From: Candidatus Planktophila sp.
GTDB taxonomy: Bacteria > Actinomycetota > Actinomycetes > Nanopelagicales > Nanopelagicaceae
Assembly: GCA_017858325.1 (NCBI GenBank)
Contig: JAFMBT010000007.1
Coordinates: 1 to 64,000, forward strand
Length of the DNA stretch: 64,000 bases
Direction: 5' to 3'
Shown piece by piece: positions 34,188 to 45,825 of this stretch. Numbering within the stretch: the stretch's first letter is position 1; every line of letters starts with the position of its first letter. The notes under the pieces are model-generated. The model searched no databases. It was not told the origin of the DNA and saw nothing but the letters and a program-made list of their open reading frames with translations. The position numbers and the translations under genes were made by a program.

Positions 34188-36076
34188 TACTGAGTCACCA
34201 CCCAAATTGCTGCGAGAAGAACAAGTGCACCGACAAGAATAAGTGCGGCATAGGAACGGACATAACCTGATTGAGTGCGACGAAGAGTTGCGCCAGAACC
34301 AACTGCCATAGAACCGATTCCATGAACTGCTCCATCGATCACTTTTTCATCCACAATAACAAGTCCTTGTGTGAGCGCTTGCCCAGGACGCATAAAGATT
34401 GCTTCGTTGAAGAGATCCTGTCCGAGATCATTCCGAGCAAGGCGTGTTGCAAGCGATACATCTGAAGGCGCGATTGCATCAACGCTCTTAAATTGATACT
34501 TCATCAGCGCTGCCGTGACACCAATAATTACCGCTGTAATTGCCAGAACTGTGACGACGCTATGTGGCATGAGCTCGTCATACTCTTCTTTCTTAGCAAA
34601 TAATGGAGCGAGCCAACTCACGAGCGCATCACCTTGAGTGAATAAGTAACCCGCAGTGACAGAACCAATCGCCAGGATCGCCATCGGAAGCCACATCAGC
34701 ACTGGAGATTCGTGAGGATGAACCCCCTCATCCCAACGGGCCTTACTTGTAAATGTGAGAACCATGACGCGAGTCATGTAGAAAGCCGTGATCACCGCGC
34801 CCAGGAGAGTGACGCTTCCAAGAATAATTCCCTGAGCGCCACCAGAGTTAAATGCTGTCGCAATAATTTCATCCTTCGAGTAGAAACCAGCAAATGGTGG
34901 AACACCGATAATTGCCAAATACCCCAGTCCGAAGGTGACGAAGGTAATCGGCATTACTTTTCGCAAGCCACCATATTTGCGCATATTCACTTCATCGTTC
35001 ATGCCATGCATTACAGATCCGGCGCCGAGAAACATTCCAGCTTTGAAGAATCCGTGAGTAAGCAGGTGCATAATTGCAAAGGCATATCCGGCAGGCCCAA
35101 GTCCCGCTCCGACAATCATGTAGCCGATCTGTGACATCGTTGATGCAGCAAGTGCTTTCTTAATGTCATCTTTTGCCATACCGATAATTGCACCAAAGAT
35201 CAGTGTGATTGCGCCGACAATAACAACCAGTAGTTGTGCTGTTGGCGCAGCATCGAAGATGAAGTTTGAACGAACAATAAGATAGACACCAGCTGTCACC
35301 ATTGTTGCAGCGTGAATAAGAGCCGATACAGGAGTCGGTCCTGCCATTGCATCCCCCAGCCACGCCTGCAACGGGAACTGCGCAGACTTTCCAGTGGCTG
35401 CGATGAGCAACATAATGCCTATCGCTGTCAGTGTCGGAGTTCCAACACGATCAACAGATTCTTTTACACCTTCAAATAAGACTGTACCCATGGTTGCAAA
35501 GGCGATCATGATTGCAAAAGACAGGCCCATGTCACCAATTCGGTTCATAACAAATGCCTTCTTTGATGCAGTTGCATATGCAGGCTTCTTATTCCAGAAA
35601 CCTATAAGAAGGTATGACGCTAGACCCACGCCCTCCCAACCTACATAGAGGTTGAGGTAAGAGTTGCCAAGGACAAGAAGCAACATTGCGGCAATAAAGA
35701 GGTTGAGATATGCAAAAAAACGGCGACGATTTTCATCATGGGCCATATAAGAGATGGAGTAGATGTGAATCAAAGTACCCACACCACTAATAAGTAAGAC
35801 AAAGCAGATCGAAAGCTGATCTAGTAATAAGGCGGCGTCGACTTTGAATGAGCCGACTTCAATCCAGGTAAAGAGAGTCTGGGTTATGGCACGATCTTCT
35901 GTGGCACGACTGCTCATCTCAAAGAAATGAAGAAGGCCAAGGATAAATGATCCAGCCGACATCGCTGTTGCAAAAATATGTCCCCACTTATCTGCCTTTC
36001 GGCCGATTAACAGTAGGAATGCGGCACCAAATAGAGGTAGTCCAATCAAATAAACAAGAGAGCTTGCAGTAACCAT
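34187..36076 (-). CDS. nuoL: NADH-quinone oxidoreductase subunit L
   Basis: This is the largest antiporter-like subunit, 629 residues, with the long C-terminal lateral helix expected. Diagnostic text is [40 protein letters not shown] and [19 protein letters not shown]. It provides one of the proton channels at the distal end of the membrane arm. Gene order L-M-N follows the standard nuo operon. Confidence 0.97.
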   Translation of the reverse strand: MVTASSLVYLIGLPLFGAAFLLLIGRKADKWGHIFATAMSAGSFILGLLHFFEMSSRATEDRAITQTLFTWIEVGSFKVDAALLLDQLSICFVLLISGVGTLIHIYSISYMAHDENRRRFFAYLNLFIAAMLLLVLGNSYLNLYVGWEGVGLASYLLIGFWNKKPAYATASKKAFVMNRIGDMGLSFAIMIAFATMGTVLFEGVKESVDRVGTPTLTAIGIMLLIAATGKSAQFPLQAWLGDAMAGPTPVSALIHAATMVTAGVYLIVRSNFIFDAAPTAQLLVVIVGAITLIFGAIIGMAKDDIKKALAASTMSQIGYMIVGAGLGPAGYAFAIMHLLTHGFFKAGMFLGAGSVMHGMNDEVNMRKYGGLRKVMPITFVTFGLGYLAIIGVPPFAGFYSKDEIIATAFNSGGAQGIILGSVTLLGAVITAFYMTRVMVLTFTSKARWDEGVHPHESPVLMWLPMAILAIGSVTAGYLFTQGDALVSWLAPLFAKKEEYDELMPHSVVTVLAITAVIIGVTAALMKYQFKSVDAIAPSDVSLATRLARNDLGQDLFNEAIFMRPGQALTQGLVIVDEKVIDGAVHGIGSMAVGSGATLRRTQSGYVRSYAALILVGALVLLAAIWVVTQ

Positions 36077-36078
36077 AA

Positions 36079-36378
36079 CTATCGCTTCAACAAACTAGCA
36101 TCATCGATAGATGCTGATCGGCGTGAACGATATATCGCAACAATAATTGCAAGGCCAACAACTACCTCGCATGCGGCTACAACCATGGTGAAGAATGCAA
36201 CAACTTGACCGTTTAGATCGCCATTAATGCGCGAGAAAGTGACGAGAGTAAGATTGCCAGCATTAAGCATCAGCTCTATACACATGAAGACAACTATTGC
36301 GTTGCGACGAACAACAACTCCGACTGCACCGATTGTGAAAAGGAGAGCAGCTAGGTAGAGATAGTTATATGGATCCAC
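36079..36378 (-). CDS. nuoK: NADH-quinone oxidoreductase subunit K
   Basis: This is a 99-residue membrane subunit with three hydrophobic segments. The conserved glutamates are in [13 protein letters not shown] and [18 protein letters not shown], where they form part of the proton path. It lies two bases upstream of nuoL and one base after nuoJ. Confidence 0.96.
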   Translation of the reverse strand: MDPYNYLYLAALLFTIGAVGVVVRRNAIVVFMCIELMLNAGNLTLVTFSRINGDLNGQVVAFFTMVVAACEVVVGLAIIVAIYRSRRSASIDDASLLKR

Positions 36379-37149
36379 CTACTTCTCCTCCTTTACTGTT
36401 GGATCAACAACATCGAGTTGGAATTGGGCTGATTCGATTACATCTCCACGTGCCTTAAGCGTTGCAGAAATTGATGTTGGTGCAGGAGTTCCATCTGGAA
36501 GAAGTGCTGGAACATCCACTGCGTTATGAAGAGCGTAAACACCAGGACCTGGAAGGCCGGCGGCATCGCTGAGTGAGCCGGTGCGAAAACGTGCGATCGC
36601 TTGTTCGCGCTGACTTGGTCGGCGATTGGTTCGCTGGTGATGAGCAAGAACCATTGCGCCAAGGGCTGCAGTAATAAGTAGTGCTGAGATTACTTCAAAT
36701 GGCAATACGTAATCGGAGAAGAGAAGCATCGCAATTCCCTCGACGTTGCCTCCGGAATTTGCAAATTCTAGGCCGACGGGAGTGCGACCCAGCGTTGCCC
36801 GTGCAATCAGTGTGATTATGAGGCCACCAAATCCGAGTGCGGCGGTAATAGCAATCCATCGCAATCCCTTGATAGTTTCAATGAGAGAGTCCGATGCATC
36901 AACACCGACTAGCATCAAAATAAATAGGAAGAGCATCATGACTGCCCCTGTATAGACAACAATCTGAACTACTCCTAGAAAAATGGCACCTTGTGCAATA
37001 TAGAAAATTGCCAAAGTAACCATCACGAAGGCGAGCAAGATTGCAGAGTGCACTGCCTTTTTAACTACCAGCATCCCAAGTGCTGCAAGAACTGAAAGCG
37101 GAGCCAGCGCCCAGAACATGACAGTCTCTGGTGTTGCTATCTCTAACAT
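36379..37149 (-). CDS. nuoJ: NADH-quinone oxidoreductase subunit J
   Basis: This membrane subunit has 256 residues. About five hydrophobic segments fill the first 170 residues (VQIVVYTGAVMMLFLFILMLVGV is the family signature). A hydrophilic tail of about 85 residues follows, longer than in Escherichia coli NuoJ and common in actinobacteria. It starts one base beyond nuoK and ends the hydrophilic-to-membrane stretch after nuoI. Confidence 0.95.
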   Translation of the reverse strand: MLEIATPETVMFWALAPLSVLAALGMLVVKKAVHSAILLAFVMVTLAIFYIAQGAIFLGVVQIVVYTGAVMMLFLFILMLVGVDASDSLIETIKGLRWIAITAALGFGGLIITLIARATLGRTPVGLEFANSGGNVEGIAMLLFSDYVLPFEVISALLITAALGAMVLAHHQRTNRRPSQREQAIARFRTGSLSDAAGLPGPGVYALHNAVDVPALLPDGTPAPTSISATLKARGDVIESAQFQLDVVDPTVKEEK

Positions 37150-37151
37150 TG

Positions 37152-37769
37152 TTATTGCTTCCCTTCTTGGGAAGGATGAGCTGAAGTCACATCGCCATTG
37201 TAATAATTTGTGTCATTCATCCCTGGATACATTGGATGAGGTGGTTGCAACATTCCTGCGCGCAACGGTGCGAGGAGATCTTCTTTCTCAAAAATTAATT
37301 TTTCGCGGGAAGAGTCTGCGAGTTCATACTCATTTGTCATAGTCAAAGCACGAGTTGGGCATGCTTCAATGCAAAGCCCACAGAAAACACAGCGAAGGTA
37401 ATTGATTTGATAGACCTTGCCATACCGCTCACCGGGTGACATCTGGTTATCAGGAGTGTTATCGGCGCCTTCGACAAAGATTGCATCGGCAGGACAAGCC
37501 CACGCACATAATTCGCAACCGATACATTTTTCTAAACCATCAGGGTGGCGATTAAGTTGATGACGGCCGTGGAAGCGTTCTTCGGTTGGCGCTTTTACAT
37601 CTGGATATGCAACGGTGAGATTCTTCTTAAACATTGAACGGAATGTGACCCAAAATCCCCTAGCTTGTTGGGTAAGTGGTGCCGGTCCGGGCTGGTTTAC
37701 TTCAACGAAAGAGACATCGTCAACGCTCTGAGGGATGCCACTCTTCTTGGGCTCGATTGAATTACTCAT
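37152..37769 (-). CDS. nuoI: NADH-quinone oxidoreductase subunit I
   Basis: This ferredoxin-like subunit of about 205 residues holds clusters N6a and N6b. Two 4Fe-4S motifs are seen: [12 protein letters not shown] and [13 protein letters not shown] start at ATG 37769 (MSNSIEPKK) with GGAGG upstream; the track start at 37889 would run through nuoH codons. It overlaps nuoH by eight bases. Confidence 0.96.
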   Translation of the reverse strand: MSNSIEPKKSGIPQSVDDVSFVEVNQPGPAPLTQQARGFWVTFRSMFKKNLTVAYPDVKAPTEERFHGRHQLNRHPDGLEKCIGCELCAWACPADAIFVEGADNTPDNQMSPGERYGKVYQINYLRCVFCGLCIEACPTRALTMTNEYELADSSREKLIFEKEDLLAPLRAGMLQPPHPMYPGMNDTNYYNGDVTSAHPSQEGKQ

Positions 37770-39003
37770 GTGCGCCTCCTGACTTTCCTGAAACGTTGAA
37801 TGAAGAAACACCGGGAAGAGAAGGTACTGGAAAATCTGGAGCGCTACTTTCAACGAGCGCCTCTTCGGATCTCTTCTTACTTCTCTCAAAGAGCGAGGAA
37901 ATAGCTAAACCGAGGAGAATTAATCCAAAAGTAAATGCAATGATCGTGGTCCGAGATGCACCTTCCTGTTGAAGGATGCGAAGCGTCGCGACAACTAAAA
38001 TCCAAATAAGTGAGGCAGGAATTAATACCTTCCAACCAAATTTCATAAATTGGTCATAACGAAGTCGTGGAAGAGATGCGCGGAGCCACATGAAGATAAA
38101 GAAGAAGAGGTTTACCTTGAGGAAGAACCAGACGATAGTGAACCATCCGCCGAGCCATCCTTCTGTAAAGCCTAGACCTGGAGGTGCATGGTAGCCGCCA
38201 AGAAAGAGAGTTGCGGCTAGAGCTGAGACGGCAACAATATTTACATATTCGGCTAAAAAGAAGAGTGCAAATTTAAGAGATGAATACTCTGTATGGAAGC
38301 CTCCCACGAGTTCACCTTCGGCTTCAGCTAGATCAAAAGGTGCACGGTTTGTCTCGCCCACCATAGATATCACGAAGATTACAAAGGATGGAAAGAGAAC
38401 TACTGCGTTCCAGTAATTTACATGTTGCGAAGCAACAATTTCTGATGTGGACATCGAACCGGCATAGATAAAGACTGCAACCAGTGAAAGTCCCATGGCA
38501 ATTTCATAGGAGACTACTTGTGCACTCGCTCGTAGTCCACCTAGTAGTGGGTAGGTTGAACCTGACGACCAACCTGCAAGCACTATGCCGTAGACGCCAA
38601 TTGAGGTCACAGCAAGAATGTAGAGAACTCCAACTGAGAGATCTGTCAGTTGCATCGCAGTTTCTTGACCAAAGAGAGAGACCTTGCCAGTCATTGGAAT
38701 AACGGCAAAAGCCATAAAGCACATTGATGTGGCGATGATTGGTGCTGCGATAAATACGACCTTGTCGGCTGCGGCGGGAATGATGTCTTCTTTGAGTGCC
38801 AGCTTTACGCCATCAGCTAAAGATTGAATTAGGCCGAATGGACCGACGCGGTTTGGACCCGTGCGGAGCTGCATCTTTGCTAATACTCGACGTTCGGTCC
38901 AGACCGCAAGCAAGGTAGAGACAACGCAAATAATAAAGACCAGGAGCGCCTTTACTACGATGAGCCAACCTAGGTCTTGGCTAATGAGTTCTGCATTAGT
39001 CAT
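37762..39003 (-). CDS. nuoH: NADH-quinone oxidoreductase subunit H
   Basis: This membrane subunit forms the quinone-site entry and has 413 residues with about eight membrane segments. [22 protein letters not shown] and [25 protein letters not shown] are invariant family blocks. A C-terminal hydrophilic extension of about 50 residues follows the last segment, as in other actinobacterial NuoH. It overlaps nuoG by four bases. Confidence 0.97.
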   Translation of the reverse strand: MTNAELISQDLGWLIVVKALLVFIICVVSTLLAVWTERRVLAKMQLRTGPNRVGPFGLIQSLADGVKLALKEDIIPAAADKVVFIAAPIIATSMCFMAFAVIPMTGKVSLFGQETAMQLTDLSVGVLYILAVTSIGVYGIVLAGWSSGSTYPLLGGLRASAQVVSYEIAMGLSLVAVFIYAGSMSTSEIVASQHVNYWNAVVLFPSFVIFVISMVGETNRAPFDLAEAEGELVGGFHTEYSSLKFALFFLAEYVNIVAVSALAATLFLGGYHAPPGLGFTEGWLGGWFTIVWFFLKVNLFFFIFMWLRASLPRLRYDQFMKFGWKVLIPASLIWILVVATLRILQQEGASRTTIIAFTFGLILLGLAISSLFERSKKRSEEALVESSAPDFPVPSLPGVSSFNVSGKSGGAHE

Positions 39004-41360
39004 GCTTTCACCACCGTTACTAGTTCGCCATGGACTGCATCAAGAGTCTGCAATGGATTCGAGCCGATTGAATTACGTGGCAACCAGACTGCATCATCAT
39101 GAATTTCTTCAACGAGAGCTGGCAAAGTAATACTTCCCTGTGCATTTGAGATACGTAGGTGATCTCCTGTTGCAACGCCAAGTTTCTGCGCACGCGATGG
39201 TGAGATCACGGCAAGTGTTGGTCTACGTGTTCCAGCTAAATTATCTTCGCCCATTTGGAGTGATCCTTCATCGAGCAAGCGACGCCACGAAGTAATAATC
39301 GCTTGATCTCCTGAAACGCTGACTGGGGTTCCTGGTTGTACAGAAACGTGTGATGCGCGTGCACCTTCCCACGTTCCAAGTTGGGCAAATTCTCTCGCTG
39401 CCGCCGTGACGGTTCCCAGCATAATTGACTGACCCATCGCATCTGCTAAAACTGAAAGTATGCGCACATCGCTTCGGTTTAACGAATCAGCAACTGCTGC
39501 TGCAAATGCACGTGGGCGGCCCTCCCAATTGATATAGCTGCCGTACTTTTCAGTCACTGCTGCAACGGGTAGCACCACATCTGCTACTTCAGTTACTGAT
39601 GAGTGTGCGATTTCAAGGGAGACAACAAATGCTTTCTTGAAAGCTTCTTTTGCATGTGCACTCTGCGGCATATCTGCAATATCCACGCCGCCAACAACAA
39701 GTGCATCAAGATCATTACTGTGAACAGCATCAATCATCGCGCGAACGCTACGGCCAGGAAGTGAAGGGATTGTGCTCACACCCCATGCAGCGGCGATATC
39801 TACTCGCGCCGCAGAATCTGAAACTGGGCGACCACCTGGAAGAAGTTGGCTAAATGCACCGGCTTCAAGTGCGCCTCGCTCGCCAGCGCGACGTGGGATC
39901 CACGCAATCTTTGCCCCTGTCTTTTCAGCGAGCGTGCGTGCGGCAGAGAGTAATCCAACGCTCTCTGATGCGCGCTCGCCTACTAAAATTACAGACTTAG
40001 CGGTGAGTGAAATTGTTGCTACCGCCTGTGCCTCATTGCCTGGAGTCACCTTAATAAACTTTGCCTTGAGCTTATCCATTGCAATTGATCCCTTAGTTGC
40101 AACAGATGTCACTGCTAGCGCACGTTTTTTAAAGTTTTTATTTAAGCGCAAGAAGACGATTGGTGACTCTTCCTCAGGTTCAAATGCAACAAGGAGTACA
40201 TGATCAGCAACATCGATATCGCGGTATTGAACTGCAGATCCGACAACAGTTGAAGCAAGGAAATTGGCCTCTTCATCGGATGTCACACGAGTGCGGAAAT
40301 CAATGTCATTTGTATTGAGTGCAATACGCGCAAACTTTGCATATCCATATGCATCTTCAACGGTTGGGCGTCCTCCGACGATCACGCCTGCTCGCTTGCC
40401 AACAAGTCCAGCTGCAGCTGCAGCTAGAGCTTCAGGCCACGATGCTCCTACAAGTTCACCTTCGCCGTTACGTACAAGTGGCTGAGTTAAGCGATTTTGT
40501 GAAGTGATGTACTTAAATGCCCAACGTCCCTTATCGCAGTTCCACTCTTCGTTTACCGCAGGATCATCTCCAGCGAGGCGACGTAGAGTTTTTCCACGCC
40601 GAACATCGGTACGCATGTCACATCCTGATGCGCAATGCTCGCAAGCTGATGGAGTTGAAACCAGATCGAATGGGCGAGCACGGAATCGATATGAAGCTCC
40701 GGTGAGTGCACCTACTGGACAGATTTGAATCGTATTTCCTGAGAAATAGGATTTAAATGGATCGTTCTCGTAGATGCCTACTTGTTGTAAGGCTCCACGC
40801 TCATTAAGAGTAATAAATGGATCGGATGCAATCTGTTCGGAGAAGCGCGTGCAACGTGCACATAAGACGCAACGTTCGCGATCAAGGAGAACTTGCGATG
40901 AAATATTAATCGGCTTTTCGAAGATACGTTTTACTCCACCAAGTCGAGCTGTTGGATTTCCATTAGACATCGCTTGATTTTGAAGTGGGCACTCGCCGCC
41001 TTTATCGCAGACTGGGCAATCCAGTGGGTGGTTTCCTAGAAGAAGTTCCATCACACCTTTCTGTGCCTTATCGGCAACAGGAGATGTGAGCTGAGTCTTT
41101 ACAATCATGTTGGGTTCAACTGGGATTGTGCATGACGCCTGTGGCTTTGGAAATGCACGGCCGTTAATCTCAATATCCACCAGGCATTGACGACATGCGC
41201 CAACTGGATCAAGAAGTGGGTGATCGCAGAATCGTGGAATTTGAATTCCAAGTTTTTCCGCAGCACGTATCACCAAGGTGCCCTTAGGAACACTTACTTC
41301 AAATCCGTCGATGACGACAGTAATCAACTCCACTGCAACGGCGCTCTCTTGTGTAGTCAT
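39000..41360 (-). CDS. nuoG: NADH-quinone oxidoreductase subunit G
   Basis: This is the large iron-sulfur subunit, 786 residues. The N-terminal 2Fe-2S ferredoxin domain has CDHPLLDPVGACRQC. The His-Cys cluster region contains HPLDCPVCDKGGECPLQ, and CVLCARCTRF belongs to the next cluster. A further 4Fe-4S site is CEHCASGCDMRT. The remainder is a molybdopterin-oxidoreductase-like domain with no cofactor expected. It overlaps nuoH and shares one base with nuoF. Confidence 0.96.
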   Translation of the reverse strand: MTTQESAVAVELITVVIDGFEVSVPKGTLVIRAAEKLGIQIPRFCDHPLLDPVGACRQCLVDIEINGRAFPKPQASCTIPVEPNMIVKTQLTSPVADKAQKGVMELLLGNHPLDCPVCDKGGECPLQNQAMSNGNPTARLGGVKRIFEKPINISSQVLLDRERCVLCARCTRFSEQIASDPFITLNERGALQQVGIYENDPFKSYFSGNTIQICPVGALTGASYRFRARPFDLVSTPSACEHCASGCDMRTDVRRGKTLRRLAGDDPAVNEEWNCDKGRWAFKYITSQNRLTQPLVRNGEGELVGASWPEALAAAAAGLVGKRAGVIVGGRPTVEDAYGYAKFARIALNTNDIDFRTRVTSDEEANFLASTVVGSAVQYRDIDVADHVLLVAFEPEEESPIVFLRLNKNFKKRALAVTSVATKGSIAMDKLKAKFIKVTPGNEAQAVATISLTAKSVILVGERASESVGLLSAARTLAEKTGAKIAWIPRRAGERGALEAGAFSQLLPGGRPVSDSAARVDIAAAWGVSTIPSLPGRSVRAMIDAVHSNDLDALVVGGVDIADMPQSAHAKEAFKKAFVVSLEIAHSSVTEVADVVLPVAAVTEKYGSYINWEGRPRAFAAAVADSLNRSDVRILSVLADAMGQSIMLGTVTAAAREFAQLGTWEGARASHVSVQPGTPVSVSGDQAIITSWRRLLDEGSLQMGEDNLAGTRRPTLAVISPSRAQKLGVATGDHLRISNAQGSITLPALVEEIHDDAVWLPRNSIGSNPLQTLDAVHGELVTVVKA

Positions 41361-42640
41361 TATTTACTGGCTCCTACAAAAAGGGTTGATTGGACTGGAT
41401 CAAACGGGCATCCGCCTTGAGTTAAGTGGGCGATGTACTCGTCACGGAAATACTTGATAGATGAGGTGATTGGGCTCGTTGCACCATCACCGAGTGCGCA
41501 GAATGAACGTCCCATGATGTTGTCACAGAGATCGAGAAGTTTTTCAAGATCTGCCTCAGTTCCGACTCCTGCTTCGAGATCGCGCAAGATTTGCACTAGC
41601 CACCATGTGCCTTCACGACATGGTGTGCACTTGCCGCATGATTCATGCTTATAAAACTCAGTCCAGCGAAGTACTGCGCGAACTACGCAAGTAGTCTCAT
41701 CAAAGATCTGAAGTGCCTTTGTACCAAGCATCGAACCTGCTGCAGATACACCTTCGTAATCAAGTGGGATATCTAGGTGAGCATCGGTAAATAGTGGCGT
41801 TGAAGATCCACCTGGTGTCCAGAACTTGAGCTTGTGGCCAGTGCGCACTCCCCCGGCAAGTTCAAGAATTTCACGCAGAGTAATTCCAAGAGGTGCTTCA
41901 AATTGTCCTGGGTTATTTACATGGCCCGAGAGTGAGTAAAGAGTTGCTCCCTTTGACTTTTCCGTACCCATTGCTTGGTACCACTCTGCACCATTTGCAA
42001 TGATTGCAGGAACTGATGCAATTGATTCAACATTATTTACAACAGTTGGCTTTGCATATAAACCTGCAATGGCAGGAAATGGTGGACGAAGACGAGGTTG
42101 ACCGCGGAAACCTTCAAGTGAATCTAAGAGCGCTGTCTCTTCACCACAGATATATGCACCTGCACCAATATGAAGCACGATATCAACACCTTTGCCAAGA
42201 AGTCCGGCCGCATATGCATCTGTAATTGCTTGGTTGACGCGACGAACAACATGTGTGACCTCACCGCGAATATAGATAAATGCTTGCTTTGCTCGGATTG
42301 CATGGCAGGCAATAATGCATCCTTCGATCAGAACATGTGGATTAGCCATCAATAACGGGGTATCTTTGCAAGTACCTGGCTCTGATTCGTCTGCATTGAC
42401 AACAAGATAGTGATCTTTATTATCACCCTGTGGAATAAATCCCCACTTCATTCCAGTAGGAAAACCAGCACCGCCACGTCCGCGCAGACCTGAATCTTTA
42501 ATTATCTGGATTACTGCATCTGGATCCATAGCTAAGGCTTTTTCTGCAGCTTTATATCCACCGTGACGCTTATATCCCTCTAAGGTAAATGAATCTTTCT
42601 CATCCCAGTGAGCTGAAAGAATCGGTGTAAGTGTTGCCAT
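41360..42640 (-). CDS. nuoF: NADH-quinone oxidoreductase subunit F
   Basis: This is the NADH-oxidising flavin subunit, 426 residues. The NADH/FMN region GLRGRGGAGFPTGMKWGFI is near residue 50 and GAGAYICGEETALLDSLEG near residue 165. The cluster N3 ligands lie in ESCGKCTPCREGTWW, with a fourth Cys in CALGDGATSPI. It accepts hydride from NADH in the cytoplasm. It is tightly packed between nuoE and nuoG. Confidence 0.97.
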   Translation of the reverse strand: MATLTPILSAHWDEKDSFTLEGYKRHGGYKAAEKALAMDPDAVIQIIKDSGLRGRGGAGFPTGMKWGFIPQGDNKDHYLVVNADESEPGTCKDTPLLMANPHVLIEGCIIACHAIRAKQAFIYIRGEVTHVVRRVNQAITDAYAAGLLGKGVDIVLHIGAGAYICGEETALLDSLEGFRGQPRLRPPFPAIAGLYAKPTVVNNVESIASVPAIIANGAEWYQAMGTEKSKGATLYSLSGHVNNPGQFEAPLGITLREILELAGGVRTGHKLKFWTPGGSSTPLFTDAHLDIPLDYEGVSAAGSMLGTKALQIFDETTCVVRAVLRWTEFYKHESCGKCTPCREGTWWLVQILRDLEAGVGTEADLEKLLDLCDNIMGRSFCALGDGATSPITSSIKYFRDEYIAHLTQGGCPFDPVQSTLFVGASK

Positions 42641-43278
42641 TACTTGCCCTCCATCTTTCGAGCCAGATTAAGACCAAGGAGCGTTGCAGAACCAGCCTGC
42701 ACGCCTTCGCCAGCAAGACCATCGTTGAGTCCTGCCAAAACTGCTGATGCTTCTTTATATGTAACAAGGTGATTAGGTCCGCGTGTAGGTGCAGGTGGAT
42801 TTCCAGCGCGTGCACCATCGACCAATGTTTTTGCAGATTCAACAGTTTGGTTATCGTAGAACTCCCAGTTGGCCATAACAACAGGTGCGTAATCACAGGC
42901 TGCATTGCACTCGATATGCTCTAGTGAAACTTTTCCATCTGCAGTTACGCCTTCGTTTTCAATTCCTAGATGCTCTTTAAGCGCACTAAAGATCGCATCC
43001 CCGCCCATGACGGCGCAGAGAGTATTGGTGCACACACCCACGTGATACTCACCGATTGGGTTGAACTTGTATTGAGTATAGAAAGTGGCAACGGCTGAGA
43101 CTTCTGCATTTGCAATTTCAAGTATTTCTGCAATATTTTCGATACCAGAGTTGGTGACATAACCAGCAACTGATTGCACATAGTGCAGTAGTGGCATGAT
43201 CGCAGAACGCTTACGTGGGTAACGCGCAACAATCGAGCTCATAACCTCTTGGCTAAGTGTTGGGTCTACAGATGACAT
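42640..43278 (-). CDS. nuoE: NADH-quinone oxidoreductase subunit E
   Basis: This thioredoxin-fold 2Fe-2S subunit has 212 residues. Cluster ligands are in VCTNTLCAVMGG near residue 85 and CNAACDYAPVVM near residue 125. The C-terminal tail of about 60 residues beyond the core is longer than in many homologues. It partners NuoF in the NADH dehydrogenase tip. Confidence 0.95.
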   Translation of the reverse strand: MSSVDPTLSQEVMSSIVARYPRKRSAIMPLLHYVQSVAGYVTNSGIENIAEILEIANAEVSAVATFYTQYKFNPIGEYHVGVCTNTLCAVMGGDAIFSALKEHLGIENEGVTADGKVSLEHIECNAACDYAPVVMANWEFYDNQTVESAKTLVDGARAGNPPAPTRGPNHLVTYKEASAVLAGLNDGLAGEGVQAGSATLLGLNLARKMEGK

Positions 43279-44618
43279 TAGCGGTCAACTCCTCCCATCA
43301 CAGGATCGATTGATGCAACTGCACCGATGATGTCGGCGATCATTCCGCCTTCACTCATGGCCGATGTTGCTTGCAAATTGTTAAAGGATGGTTCGCGGAA
43401 GTGAACTCGATAAGGACGGGTTCCTCCATCGGAGACAACATGTGCTGCCAGCTCGCCACGTGGGGATTCAACAGCGGCGTAAACCTGACCTGGCGGAACT
43501 CGGAAACCTTCTGTCACAAGTTTGAAGTGATGGATAAGTGATTCCATTGAACTACCCATGATTTCACGGATGTGATCAAGTGAGTTGCCGAGGCCATCTG
43601 CGCCAAGTGCTAACTGAGCCGGCCAAGCAATCTTCTTATCTGCAACCATTACAGGTGCACCGTTAAGAGCATCTAGTTTATCTAGCGCCTGTTCGATGAT
43701 TCGTAGTGATTGTTCGAGCTCTGCCATGCGAATTAAGAAACGGCCATAGACATCGCAGGTATCTGCAGTGATTACATCGAATTGATAATTTTCATATCCA
43801 CAATATGGCGACATCTTACGAAGGTCCCAAGGAAGTCCGGTCGAACGTAGAACTGGACCAGTAATTCCAAGAGTGGTGCAGCCTGCCAGATCGAGGTATC
43901 CGATACCTACAGTGCGCTTCATCCAAATGGTATTGCCGACTAAAAGCTTTTCGTTATCTTTAAAGTTTTTGCGGAGCGTCTTAACAAGTTCGCGCAGACG
44001 TGTTGTCATGCCGGCGGGAAGATCTTGCTGTACTCCACCTGGACGCACATAAGCCATATTCATCCGAAGGCCTGTAATCGCCTCGAAGGCATCGAGAACC
44101 ATTTCGCGTTCGCGGAATGCAAAGAACATTGGCCCCATTGCACCAAGTTCGAGAGCACCAGTACCTAGTGCAACCATGTGGGATGAGATTCGGTTGAGCT
44201 CCATCATCAGAACACGGATTACTGATGCACGCTCTGGTACATCCTCTGTAATTCCTAATAGTTTTTCAATTGCAAGACAGTATGCAGTTTCGTTAAAAAC
44301 TGGGCTGAGGTAATCCATACGTGTAGCAAAAGTTGTTCCTTGAGTCCATGAGCGGTACTCCATATTTTTTTCAATGCCGGTGTGCAGGTATCCGATACCT
44401 GGGCGAACTTCTGTAATGGTCTCGCCTTCAAGTTCCAGAACAAGGCGCAGAACACCGTGCGTAGATGGGTGCTGTGGACCCATATTTACAATGATGCGCT
44501 CTTCCTTCGCCTCACCGATTTCAGAGACGAGTGAATCCCAATCTCCGCCAGTTACTGAATAGACAGTGCCTTCAGTTGTTTCGCGAGAGGACGCGTATGG
44601 ATCAAAAGTAGTTGTCAC
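43278..44618 (-). CDS. nuoD: NADH-quinone oxidoreductase subunit D
   Basis: This 49-kDa-type subunit lines the quinone pocket, 446 residues. [21 protein letters not shown] carries the quinone-contacting histidine, and [16 protein letters not shown] follows. The C-terminus [17 protein letters not shown] and [19 protein letters not shown] is typical. It overlaps nuoC by four bases. Confidence 0.97.
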   Translation of the reverse strand: MTTTFDPYASSRETTEGTVYSVTGGDWDSLVSEIGEAKEERIIVNMGPQHPSTHGVLRLVLELEGETITEVRPGIGYLHTGIEKNMEYRSWTQGTTFATRMDYLSPVFNETAYCLAIEKLLGITEDVPERASVIRVLMMELNRISSHMVALGTGALELGAMGPMFFAFREREMVLDAFEAITGLRMNMAYVRPGGVQQDLPAGMTTRLRELVKTLRKNFKDNEKLLVGNTIWMKRTVGIGYLDLAGCTTLGITGPVLRSTGLPWDLRKMSPYCGYENYQFDVITADTCDVYGRFLIRMAELEQSLRIIEQALDKLDALNGAPVMVADKKIAWPAQLALGADGLGNSLDHIREIMGSSMESLIHHFKLVTEGFRVPPGQVYAAVESPRGELAAHVVSDGGTRPYRVHFREPSFNNLQATSAMSEGGMIADIIGAVASIDPVMGGVDR

Positions 44619-45250
44619 TGGTATGACCTCCGCTCTGATGGAGCAGGTGTTGTTGCACCTTTGTACTCAACAGCAATACCGCCGAGTGGATAATCTTTAC
44701 GTTGTGGGTGGCCATCCCAATCATCTGGCATCAGAATACGAGTAAGCCCTGGATGGCCATCAAAGATAATTCCAAACATGTCAAAAGTTTCGCGTTCGTG
44801 CCAATTGTTGCCACCCCACACATCAACAAGTGATGGGATGTGTGGATCAGAATCAGATGTAGAAACTTCAAGGCGGATGCGCTGGTTCTTGGTCATTGAG
44901 AGCAATGGATAGACAGCAACGAGTTCGCTACCTGTGCGCTCTGGGTAGTGAATTCCGGAAACACCCATACACATTTCAAAGAGCAACTTATCGCGCAAGA
45001 TGCGAGCAACTTCAACTAGGCGCTCTTTTTTGATGTGAAGTGTGAGTTCGCCACACTCAACAACAACTCGGGTAATTGCATCTGCAAAGTCTGGGTATGC
45101 GCGTTCGAGGTCATCGGCTACCTGATCAAAATACCCACCAAATGGGCGCTCTGTTGAACCGGTACCTGCTGCGGTCGCAACGAGGCCGCCGTAACCTGAT
45201 GTGTCACCAGTGCCACGTGCGCCAAACATCCCTTGCTGAGCATCACTCAT
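44615..45250 (-). CDS. nuoC: NADH-quinone oxidoreductase subunit C
   Basis: This is the 30-kDa-type connecting subunit, 211 residues. The signature is [43 protein letters not shown] glycine-rich N-terminal stretch (about 30 residues) precedes the core, as in several actinobacteria. It is not fused to NuoD. Its ATG shares one base with nuoB. Confidence 0.96.
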   Translation of the reverse strand: MSDAQQGMFGARGTGDTSGYGGLVATAAGTGSTERPFGGYFDQVADDLERAYPDFADAITRVVVECGELTLHIKKERLVEVARILRDKLLFEMCMGVSGIHYPERTGSELVAVYPLLSMTKNQRIRLEVSTSDSDPHIPSLVDVWGGNNWHERETFDMFGIIFDGHPGLTRILMPDDWDGHPQRKDYPLGGIAVEYKGATTPAPSERRSYQ

Positions 45251-45822
45251 TATGCATGAGTCCCCTCGAGTGGAAAGGAGCCTAGTTGGATCGTTGGGCG
45301 AGCATTTATCGCTGCTTTTTCGACCTCTTTGATTATGGCTTCACGGTTTGGTCCAAGGGATGTATTACTAATTTGTTCGTGTAATTTAATAATTGCATCT
45401 AATAACTGTTCTGGACGTGGTGGGCATCCTGGAAGATAGATATCAACTGGAACAACGTGGTCAACGCCTTGCACAATTGCGTAATTGTTAAACATTCCAC
45501 CTGAAGACGAACATGCACCCATCGCGATGACCCATTTTGGAGCTGTCATTTGATCATAAATTTGGCGAAGAACAGGTGCCATCTTCTGTGAGACACGACC
45601 AGCGACAATCATTAAATCTGCTTGGCGTGGAGAAGCGCTAAAGCGTTCCATTCCAAAGCGTGAAATGTCATGTCTTGGAGACGAACCAGTTGCCATCATT
45701 TCGATCGCACAGCATGCAAGGCCAAAAGTTGCTGGCCAGAGTGAGCTCTTGCGCATGTAACCGGCTAAACCTTCGACAGTTGAGAGAAGGATTCCACTTG
45801 GTAACTTATCTTCAAGACCCAT
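45250..45822 (-). CDS. nuoB: NADH-quinone oxidoreductase subunit B
   Basis: This subunit holds the last cluster (N2) next to the quinone site; 190 residues. Its ligands are visible as the tandem cysteines in [12 protein letters not shown], a further Cys in [14 protein letters not shown] and [13 protein letters not shown]. It lies three bases downstream of nuoA. Confidence 0.97.
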   Translation of the reverse strand: MGLEDKLPSGILLSTVEGLAGYMRKSSLWPATFGLACCAIEMMATGSSPRHDISRFGMERFSASPRQADLMIVAGRVSQKMAPVLRQIYDQMTAPKWVIAMGACSSSGGMFNNYAIVQGVDHVVPVDIYLPGCPPRPEQLLDAIIKLHEQISNTSLGPNREAIIKEVEKAAINARPTIQLGSFPLEGTHA

Positions 45823-45825
45823 GAC

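Noticed and set aside
34712-35134. 140-residue plus-strand ORF inside nuoL
   Set aside because: It is an antisense shadow; nuoL is complete on the other strand.
37770-37889. Extended NuoI start in the ORF track
   Set aside because: The extension is entirely inside nuoH codons, while ATG 37769 has a GGAGG site.
39772-40203. 143-residue plus-strand ORF inside nuoG
   Set aside because: It is antisense to a fully conserved nuoG frame and shows no recognisable motif or ribosome binding site.
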